Below are positions 1 through 8,882 of a stretch of DNA of 64,000 nucleotides, one piece after another. The stretch is taken from assembly GCA_030704615.1 (NCBI GenBank), contig CM060732.1, forward strand, positions 67,189,053 to 67,253,052, in the 5' to 3' direction. How positions within the stretch are numbered: position 1 is the first letter of the stretch; the number at the start of each line of letters is the position of its first letter. The DNA is from Takakia lepidozioides (lineage: Eukaryota > Streptophyta > Takakiopsida > Takakiales > Takakiaceae). The notes beneath the pieces are model-generated. The model did not search any database and was not told the origin of the DNA. It was given only the letters and a program-made list of their open reading frames with translations. Made by a program: the position numbers and the translations under genes.

Positions 1-598
1 TCATGTCATGGAAATACAAGCCTTATCTCTTTCTCTCTCTCTTTCGATGATGATTGCCCTTATTGGAACAAAAAAACAACACAAACACGGCTGCTAACTT
101 TCACATTAAATTCCATTACATTGCATTCATACCGGCTAACAATCAGCTTAGCTGGTGCCGATTTGTGCAGCAATAGCTTTTTTCTTGTTCAATAAAAAGG
201 AGCTAGTAATAGAACTAGTAATGACAGTCCCATTCTAAAAAATCTCAGTGGAAAGTACAAATTGTGTCACCCCACTTGTTAACTCTTGTACCTTGTTCTG
301 TGTGATATGCTTAAGTGGCCAGTCTGGCTGGGTATGTGTATCCATGGCTTACAGTGTCCCACTCCTCTCTACTAAAAGGACTCCCTAAATTGTGAGCTGT
401 TGATCCCAGGTTTCCCTCCAAAGAAAGATTCCCAGGGAAGTTTTTATTTGGCATGAGACTGGCAAAATAGCAGAATTTCGCATGGGCCCAACTGCCCGAT
501 GGAATCGTTGTCTGTAATTTTGTTCATCCCATGTTCATGGGCTTGCAAGTGCAAGTTGTGGCAGACCACAAGGGATCAGGGTACCTAGAAATGCTGCA
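1..598. other. No recognised feature
   Basis: I see no convincing coding region, RNA gene or repeat boundary here. It is AT-rich plant-like intergenic sequence ending at the TA that flanks the next element. Confidence 0.5.
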
Positions 599-600
599 TA

Positions 601-1297
601 CAGTCTACCCTGGATAAATGTTAACAGTCGAACATTTAAACAAGGTTAACACATTAACATTTATAGAAGGTAACATTTAACAAATATAAGATTTGTGAAA
701 TTAACACTTATAAAACAATGTGTAATTATGTGGAGTCATTCAGTTATAGGTAGGACATGAATCGATTGTGGTCTGATGAGTATCTCTAATATGCATATCA
801 TCGAGTTCTTTCTCTAGTCGTTTCATGGCTAGAATAGTTTTCATAACAAGATATCAGACTAGAGGTACAAGACCAGACAAGAAGTCAAGGTCGGCGTGGT
901 CGAATGCATGATGGCTTTGTTCCGAATATTGAGAGATTGTAGCTATAGCCATTTTGGCATCCTTGCATGCGCACACTCCTTGGATTAATGTATTCACTTC
1001 TGATCTGATCGCTTTAGTATTACTTCTTGCTTACTTTCCAGTCTCCCGATTGCTTATGATCTAGGATATAATCTTATCTTAATCTAATCCAGTGGGAACT
1101 TATAATTATGGAGCATATCTCGTGTTAGGTGAAGCCTTTACAATGCACTTAACATTTATTGAGGGAAAATTAACAAAGAGGGGAGTAAACAATTGTTAAC
1201 AAATAACACATAACAGTTGCTAGTGTGCACAAGTAGGGGAGTAGAATTTTCTTAGTATTTATAGTAGTTAGATGTAACATTTATCCAGGGCAGACTG
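601..1297. mobile_element. Tc1/mariner-like MITE, 697 bp
   Basis: The left end begins CAGTCTACCCTGGATAAA and the reverse complement of the right end begins CAGTCTGCCCTGGATAAA. The terminal inverted repeats match at 22 of 23 positions and then diverge. Both ends are flanked by TA (599-600 and 1298-1299), the target duplication typical of Tc1/mariner elements, whose repeats often start CAGT. No transposase is encoded, so it is non-autonomous. TAACATTTA-like motifs recur inside both ends. A stretch at 845-905 matches a chromovirus LTR elsewhere in the window in reverse, so the interior is composite. Confidence 0.75.
845..905 (-). repeat. LTR fragment inside the MITE
   Basis: On the reverse strand this matches the end of the LTR near 15829-15889, around the words ACAAGAAGTCAAGGTCGG, with a few mismatches. 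Similarity stops on both sides, so only about 60 bp is shared. It is a captured or inserted scrap of the chromovirus LTR. Confidence 0.6.
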
Positions 1298-1299
1298 TA

Positions 1300-1301
<2 letters not shown>

Positions 1302-1330
<29 letters not shown>
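1302..1330. repeat. (CT)n microsatellite
   Basis: Uninterrupted CT dinucleotide run directly after the MITE. Confidence 0.95.
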
Positions 1331-1335
<5 letters not shown>

Positions 1336-1519
1336 GGGACCCACCTCCCAAAAAGGGCTCCTAGCTACTGCTGAAAGAATGGCAAAGGAATCGGAGTACA
1401 TAGTCAGCTGTAGTGAGGTCATGTAAGCAAACCTTGAGACAAGTTTTCTGCTGTGTCCTGGGACGGGCAAGGCACTGGACTGATCTGGAGGTGCTGCTGC
1501 TGCCAGTGAAGTATGTGGG

Positions 1520-1640
1520 CAGGGATGCCTCGGCGTGAGCCTGGTCGCGTGAGCGCGTGAGCGCAACTGCGCTCACGCCACGTCACCTTGCGCCAATGCC
1601 ACATCCCGGGGCTCACTCCACGTCATCACACTTGAAGACC
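1520..1640 (+). repeat. Left terminal region of the Mutator-like element
   Basis: Contains GGCGTGAGC, GCGTGAGCGCGTGAGCG, CTCACGCCACGTCACC and CACTCCACGTCATC. These mirror, on the opposite strand, the CTCACGCCACGTCAGC units at 12850-13030. The two ends are similar in motif content rather than base-for-base. Confidence 0.6.
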
Positions 1641-1717
1641 GCGTCACCACGCGCCCAGAAAGAAGTGGAGTGTATTCCCGCGGATTGGCACCCTTTACCG
1701 CGGAAACAAGCTGGACG

Positions 1718-1990
1718 ACATAATAAAAGACATTGAATAAAGGATGGATGAATGTACAGTTGGATAATAAACAGATGGATGAGTGTGAAAAATGAATGTA
1801 GATGGATGAATGAGGGATGGATAAGAGTCAAATGGATGAATGTATAATGGATGGGATTCAAGAGTACAGAGGATGAATGCACAATGGATGTTGAACAAAG
1901 GAAAACATTCATGAATGGAGCACGCATGAATACACTGTAGATGAAAGCACAATGGATATGACAAGAGTGAGGGAGGTTTGTGAGATGGAT
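1718..1990. repeat. ATGGATGAATG-type minisatellite
   Basis: Degenerate units of GGATGAATG/ATGGATGA recur about every 10-20 bp across roughly 270 bp just inside the left terminal region. The ORFs here simply translate the repeat. Confidence 0.75.
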
Positions 1991-4435
1991 TCATACATAT
2001 TGCAATTTAAATGGTAGTTGATTCTTTGATTATTTTTCTTTCCAAAGGAACAACTACGGTGGAGAAAGGGGATTCAACGTTTTCCAAAGAGGATGAAACA
2101 GAATAGTAAAAAAACATAGTTCAGTCTGACTCAGAGTCAGTACAATGTATCCCCACTTCCTCTACATCTAAGTCTAAGTATTTAAGAACTCCGGATCTAC
2201 GCTGGCTACACCTACGGCCGGGCAGTAAAAATTCAGGGGATAGGGACTCGGCCGCGTGAAGTGCCATTGCTTCGGCATAACCAGGAAGCAGAAAATTGGA
2301 AAGGGGGTTGTCGAAAACAGACTCGCCACAAATGACTGTATGTCCTGAAGATCCACCACTGTTTTTCCTGAAAGATAGCCTGAAAAAGTTATTACTGTAA
2401 CTTTCATGTTATTGAGAAATTGAGTATGACTCCCAAAGTGGGTTTAGCACTTACTCACATGAAAAGTCGTTTTCGACCCGCTTATCTTCGGGATCGTCAT
2501 CATTTCAAATTTGAATCCGATCAGTCTGTGTGCCTGAAGTGGAGCCAGACAAAAGGGGGAGGAGCACTGTGTTGTAGAGGTCAGAATCACCCTCCATGCC
2601 AAAAAGGCTTCTTCCGCCTGCCTTGCATGCATGGTAAGTTGCTCCTGCACCGACAGGAGGACATGAACAGTTTGGTAGGGGGGAATTTAAGCAAATGGAA
2701 CTGGTGAAAGATAATCAATTCGGAAGGGAGAGAACGAACCTGTGGACACAGAAAGATCGACCACCCGTGCAAAGTGGTGGCTGCATGACTCCAACAGTAT
2801 TTGCATGAACGCTGGGGATTTTTCCTTTGCACCTCTCCAGGGAGTGTCATCTGGTCTCTTCAGGGTCTGACTGGACTGCATGAAGTTGTACAAAATGTCA
2901 TCGACATGCGGCACATAGGGGGGGTTGACAAAACAACCCTGGTCAGAAATCTCAAAGCTGCGGATGGAGGATGGTGTCTTGGAGGTGCGAATCCTCCGCA
3001 GGCAGATCGCCTCGAACATCCTCGTCTGCCAAAGATAGCAAGTTAGTGTGGTAAACACAATCTATAGTGGAAGTGTGTACATAGGCTATTCACAACTCAG
3101 GCACAAAACAATCATTTTTATCACGAATCGGTGATGATAGGTGTCGATCATGACAGATTCTACTAGAGTGGAGCTGCAGAGAACATTGAAACTCATCATG
3201 AAAGCACAAGCAGAAGGGAGACGGCATACCAGCTGACCAGCGAAACCCCCTTTCACAAGGTAGAGGCTGTTTACACAATTCCATGTGCGCAAAACTTCAA
3301 ACCCTGAAGACTTGAGGTATGATGCCAATGCCCGACGACTATCATTGTCACATGACTGAAAAAGCAGAAGTGTCCCTGCATCAGAGAGGAAATTATTACA
3401 GAACCCGAACACCCAACTCCAGTAGTTGTCCTCGAATTTGTTCCAGCCTGGCGTCTTGCCCTTTGGAAGAACTTCTGGCACAGCCTGGCCATCCGGGATG
3501 TCGAGAATGACAATGTCAGCCGCATATGTTTTCTGCACACCGCACACGAATGTGGGACCTGTGCTCACCTGCAACAGACATGTTTTTTATAAGAAGGATG
3601 GCAAGAATGTTTTCAAAGAACCAGACTGAAATACTGCCAATGAAACTTTCAGAGAAAAAGAAAAGAAACTGGAATTCTCACCAGATTGAGGAATGAGATT
3701 ATGTTGTCCCAGGTAGGCGAAGGCACCCCAGTGTATCCTCTCTTTCGACTCTGCATCATCGCCAGCCAACCCTCATTGACAATTTTAATCTCTCCTGCCG
3801 AATCAAAACGGGAAGGGTGTGGCTTGGCATCGAACACGCACTGAACTGTGTGGGTATATCTTCCAGCAGTGAAGTCCTGCCCACTCTCTATCTCCTTTTC
3901 TTTCTCCTTCCCCTTGTCCTTTTCCTTCTCTTTGGACTTGTCTTTGTCATTTGGCTTTGCTGGTGAGATGGCTATGACATCAAGAGCCTTGTCTTTTGGT
4001 TTGCGGCCCGCCTTCTTTCCCTTCTGCGGCGTTCCCTGAGCATCAGGCTCCTTGGCAGCCAATGTTGCTATGTTTCTTTGGTACTCTTCGTCAGTCAGAG
4101 GCGCCAGCATCTCAGCATTATTGTTCAAATATTTCATATGATGTTCTTGAAAGGTCGTGTGCTCCGGTGGGCAGTCAAGGTACCAGCCACAGTCTCTGAA
4201 GTGAGAAGGACTCCAGTCCTTCAATATCCCTGCAGTATACATGGTTGGATCGTTTGCAGGGTCCGACCACATGTCAAGATAGTCTGGAATACCGCTCAGG
4301 TGATTTCCTTCCATAAGCACATATTTCGTGTACCTGTTAAACAGAAGATAAATCCCAACCTACCAAAGCGCGAAGTGAGTAAGACACAAGTAACACAGAA
4401 TGAAAAAAAACATAGAATGAAATGGCTCTGAGAAC

Positions 4436-5283
4436 TGCTCCAAGGACCTTTCAGGACCACACGACTGCTCCGGATGTGAATGTCGTCAACGCCATTCAAA
4501 ACATTCCATTCAATGATACTGTAAAAACACCCTAATCCACGTGAATGCAAACTCTTGCTTTGGATTGACACAGACATAGAAGTGAATGTCGTCAACGACA
4601 TTCACTTTGGATTTGTGAATACACTGCTAATCAAGCCTAATGATTTCTCAAAAAAGGCAAAATCATTTGATGGAAAACAGAAAGTCGACTAAGGAACCCT
4701 CCCCAAAAACTGGTTTCCAATTGACATTCATAACGAACATAACACTGAGGACCTCATAATAACACTGGATGTGAATGGCGTCAACACCATTCACAAAATT
4801 ACCAACAAGGAACCATTTAATTAGCTCCCAATCCATATAAATTCAAATTGTCGCTGGTGAATGACACAGACATAGAAGTGAATGTCGTCAACGACATTCA
4901 CTCCGGATCTCTGATAACACAGCTAATCAAGCCTCAAGATTTCTCACAAGAGGCAAAAGCAATGCAGAACAACTGATTGTCTGCATTGACATTCAGCAAA
5001 CTGAAGTGAGGAACCCTCACTGTAAAATCTATGGACATTACAAAAACTTACATAACTCTAAGGACAACTCAACAACTTTGGATGTGAATGTCGTCAACGC
5101 CATTCAGGGACATTATCAATTCTAATCAGGGACACTATAATTACCCCCTAAGCTCCTAATCCAGGTGAATTCAAATTCTCGCTTAAGAATGACTCAGACA
5201 AATAAGTGAATGTCGTCAACGACATTCAATTTGGATCTATGATTACAATCCTTATGAAGCCAAATTATTTCCCAAAAAATGCA
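4436..5283. repeat. Three ~300-bp tandem units with paired palindromes, in an intron
   Basis: The intron between exons 5 and 6 of the methyltransferase-like gene consists mostly of three diverged units starting near 4442, 4748 and 5061. Each holds two near-perfect palindromes 106-120 bp apart. The first has GAATGTCGTCAACGCCATTC or a variant (near 4478, 4768, 5085). The second has GTGAATGTCGTC followed by its reverse complement (near 4582, 4880, 5203). Confidence 0.85.
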
Positions 5284-7089
5284 GTAGAGTTTCCAGTATG
5301 ATATTGCACCTGTACACAACTCGCATCATGGCCCACTCTCCTCCAACCTGACTGTCAAAGTCGTTGGACCGTAAAATGTTACCATCTTTGGAGAACTCCG
5401 GAAAAAACAGTATCTCCAGGTGAGACCTCTCCACTTCCTTATGTATGCCTCCAAGACATTTGGGGAGGGGAAACAATCAAAATGTTCAAGTCCTTCAAAG
5501 TCTGTTCCAGCACAATGACGGCGCGCTTTTCGAGCTGCAAATTGTATATTTGTCAGTATTGCAAATAAGGTACTCATCACATAATTGAAGAAAAGAAAAC
5601 GGCTTATTTGAATACACACCTGACTCCAAAATGTAGCCTTGTGGAGCCAGTTATCAAACACCAAATCACTGATTCCTTCCACCTTTGTGCCAGGCTGTAT
5701 GGTGCTCTTTGGGAACTGATTCAAGTCCTTTACTGTCTGATCTGAGTTCCATATCTCCAGCCACCTTATTTTTGTTTGTGGGTCGACCATGGATATGGCC
5801 AACCGGTGCAATTTCTCCTGCTGCATCTCCGGATGCACATGCTTGTCATAGTGAGATTTGATCTGCTGAAGGAACTCAGAACCAAGTCCAGGATCTACTA
5901 TTCTAAGCTGCTTTCCGAAGGCGGACATCAATTTGGTTCTTCGCATTTCAAACTCCTTCTTTATTGCTGCTTCCACACCCTTTGATGTCCTTAGTTCTTC
6001 TGGTGTAGTGCGGTAATATTCGGATTTTCCCTTCTCAGCTGCCTCTGCCAGTTCTTGCTGCATTGATTCAGATAGTGATTAGCACCGAAGGGACTACAAA
6101 CATGTATTCGAAAAGTAAAATGAGTATAGACTCGGGCTTACCGCATACATGTACTCCAGAAACGCCTCTCGAGTCAAAGAATACCAAGTGCCTGCAGCTC
6201 TTCCTGTTTCGCACTTCTTGATTATATTGGGTGGGAGTACTGTCCGAAAATCATCCAGCTTCATCAGACCAATCCTCTGAATTCGAAATAGTGTGTGGAC
6301 CAAGCTTGTTGTCACATGCGATTTCTCTGTCGATCTGCAAAAACATTGCAAACATTGCACTCCTTAACTCTGTTTTTTGGGGATTAACAAGACACTACAG
6401 AGGGAATGAAATCTCTAGGATGACTTACTTGTTCACGTCGTGCATAGCTGTAAGAAGCCTAGCGATGTCGTTTCCAGGATCCAAAACCATTGCCTCCACA
6501 GCAACATGCTTGTCTTTGTCTTTCGCATGGTGTTTCTGGATGTATCCCATCCATGCCAGCAATCGGTGGTTGTCATCCCAGACGTAGAACATGTGGTTGC
6601 AGAATTGCTGGGTGTTCTTTCCCATCATGAGGCCCAGCTCGAACTCCTCATTGGCATCTTTCTAGCACTCATCCCAGTTATCACTGATCTCTGGAGACAC
6701 TAATGTGCTTTTCCCATTTATATCCGTTAGTGACACATAAAAAACTTGAGCACAAGTCTGTATCCATGCACAAAATCACTCTCCAATTTTGTTATGTCAT
6801 GGGAAAGAGGTGGACGCACAACATGCATAGATATCATCCGGCACAGAGGGATGTCCAGACGCCCTCCAGATACGAGCATGTCCCTTATAACCTCCTGGGA
6901 GTTTACCTTCTGGAATGACATGAGTTCTTTCACCTTGTCAAGGTAGTGCACTTCAGATTCATCTGCTTCATCTGTATTCTCTGAGCTTTTTCCAGACTCC
7001 TCCCCATCTCCAGATCCTTTCCCCTCTGATCCTGTAGACTTCGACCTCACAGTTTTCTGCACGATGCCATTCAAATCTGACTGAGTAAT

Positions 7090-7590
7090 TTGCAAATAGT
7101 GAACGGCGGTAACGACCATCACTCTGTCTCGAAGAAACTCACAAGGAATGGTGTGAAACAAATTCAGAACCATCTACACAAGCAAAGCTGATCCTGCTGA
7201 ATTCAAAATAAAAGCGAGAGCGATAGTGAACGGCGTTAACGACAATCACAAAAGATAAGGACCTGCCGGATCGGTGTTGTGTAATGACATATATGTGTAA
7301 CTGATTGGCGGCAATGACATTCAGTATAGTTTAGGGCGGACAGTAAGTGCAGATTATTCAGATTGACTCCATTGTGATTACCGTTGCAAGCATTCACAGT
7401 TTCTTGTCTATGTCGAGAGTACTTTCCAATCCATACTCTACCTGAATCGAATGGCGTTAACGACGCTCGCAATTCAGCAGACTTCAATCACATGTTCCTA
7501 CTTAAGAAGGGAAGAGGAAGGACTGTTTGAAAGGCAATCAGACAGACTGTTTGATCTGAACAACGGTGATTGACGGTACCGTCAGTCACC
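7090..7590. repeat. Further copies of the same palindrome family
   Basis: Related inverted-repeat words occur near 7098 (GTGAACGGCGGTAACGACCA), 7222 (GTGAACGGCGTTAACGAC), 7298, 7451 (GAATGGCGTTAACGACG) and 7567 (GTGATTGACGGTACCGTCAG). Counterparts of several persist in copy 2 near 61800, 61925, 61998 and 62090. Confidence 0.7.
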
Positions 7591-8029
7591 CACTCATTGT
7601 AAGGTAAACCCTTAACAGAGGAGTAGAAAGCAAATCACCATTGTTTTGTGATGATGGTCGGTAGCAACAATCACTTTCTGGGACATTGAACTCAATCTCT
7701 ACGCAGATCTTCAACAATGAAATGTAAGTTACAGAAAACTTACTGGCGCCTTCCCCTTCTGCAGCTTTCCTCTTCCCTCTCACATCTGCTGGAATTTCTG
7801 TCTGCTCTAGGGTTTCTGGACCTTCTCCCGATTCAGCGTTCCTCGTGCTTCCACCTCCTTCAGTTTCCCTGCGAGACATCTTTGCATCCACAGGCTGGTT
7901 TCCAACGCGCACTGTTATCGCCAACTGTGTCACAGCCGCTGCCTCAGTCTCGGTCTGCTCTTGTGAATCAGTCTCCGCGTTCACCTGCTGCCTTGGCCCT
8001 GTGTTCTCCAACAAACGACGCCTCGTCAT

Positions 8030-8882
8030 TTGCTCTCTTGCTCTGCGTCTCTCTCTAAGGGAAGTAAAATAAAGAGACTTTCTTGTCTTTCGTATAGTAG
8101 AAGGAACCCTCTCCAGCTTGACTACCACTCTCCCTCTAAGCGCGAAAAGTTGAAAAACGAAGTGACTCCCGATTTCTTGCGGGATTGCGTTCGTTGTTCC
8201 TTTCCTCTAGAAGCATCAGATTCCCTCTCGCGTGACTGTTACACATAGTCGTTCCCTTATTAGTGCACATGCCAGCAATTACAGCTGTTCGAATTCAGCT
8301 ATCGATGTCTGGCGTGTGTCGCCCAAAATAAACGGCGTGTTCTTTATTAGAATGGTTTCAATATTTAAAAATAACAGCGAATCCCAGAAATCTTGGCACA
8401 CAATCTTAGACATATATATATATAAATGAACGAGAGTTTGATGACAAATTTTGGGATATCATACACGGTCATCCTTGTTAGCCAACCCCACGTTTGTTTC
8501 ACATTTTGAACTTTCCAGGTGCGCATGATCATTGGTAGTAGTATAAAGATACATTTACTTAATCTGCAATCCCACCCTCAGAGCCTGTGGCATGCTTCCA
8601 GGAAGTCGGCTTGTTATTGTGTTTGTTAATGAGGTTCTGATTAACGGTTTAACAGCTGTCGACATTGCTCCTAGGGATACTCTGACCACTGGGCCCACAA
8701 AAAAAGTAATTAAAATGGACGGCTGCATATCTGGAAAGAATAACAGAATATGCACAGTCGTCGTCTGAGCTTCCTCCGCCATATTCTCTTCTCATTCTTC
8801 AACTGTGTTCTGGAGACATCAGTAAACCGATTTACACTGAAGGTCTGCGATAGCAAGGTATCAACGTACGCGAGGAAGGAAG
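8030..8882. promoter_or_regulatory. Divergent intergenic spacer / bidirectional promoter region
   Basis: Lies between the start of the - strand methyltransferase-like gene and the + strand transposase. The corresponding 0.85 kb in copy 2 (about 62480-63324) is retained with scattered small differences. No clear TATA box was identified, so the promoter role is inferred from gene orientation. Confidence 0.5.

Larger units (their letters stand above)
2505..8029 (-). pseudogene. Transposon-borne permuted DNA-methyltransferase-like gene
   Basis: Nine exons can be laid out by GT-AG sites: 8029-7744, 7173-6429, 6334-6142, 6057-5620, 5534-5310, 4333-3682, 3568-3230, 3025-2740 and 2644-2505. Phase is consistent at every junction from exon 2 to 9; the exon 1-2 junction is unresolved. 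The protein would be about 1,100 aa. Exon 1 is polar (TEG/ESGE-rich). Exon 6 has a KDK/KEKEK lysine-rich tract. Exon 7 holds a motif-IV-like ADIVILDIPDG, then NYWSWVFGFCNNFLSDAGTL and a beta strand LLLFQS. Exon 8 ends VVDLSVST and exon 9 continues GAT..ACKAGGRSLFGMEGD, together a class I AdoMet-binding loop plus its acidic strand. Motif IV before motif I is the beta-class order of N4C/N6A DNA methyltransferases. The usual DPPY/DPPW is DIPD here, so catalysis is doubtful. Copy-specific lesions are a 1-nt deletion near 6751 and a CATA duplication near 5450. A TGA at 2507-2505 ends the frame; the true C-terminus may lie in an exon near 2180-2380. Confidence 0.65.

Noticed and set aside
1613-1994. 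ORFs of about 100 codons rich in HPSFIH
   Set aside because: They are translations of the ATGGATGAATG minisatellite.
3848-4039. + strand ORF rich in FSFSFPLSFSFS
   Set aside because: Antisense of the lysine/glutamate-rich tract in exon 6 of the methyltransferase-like gene.
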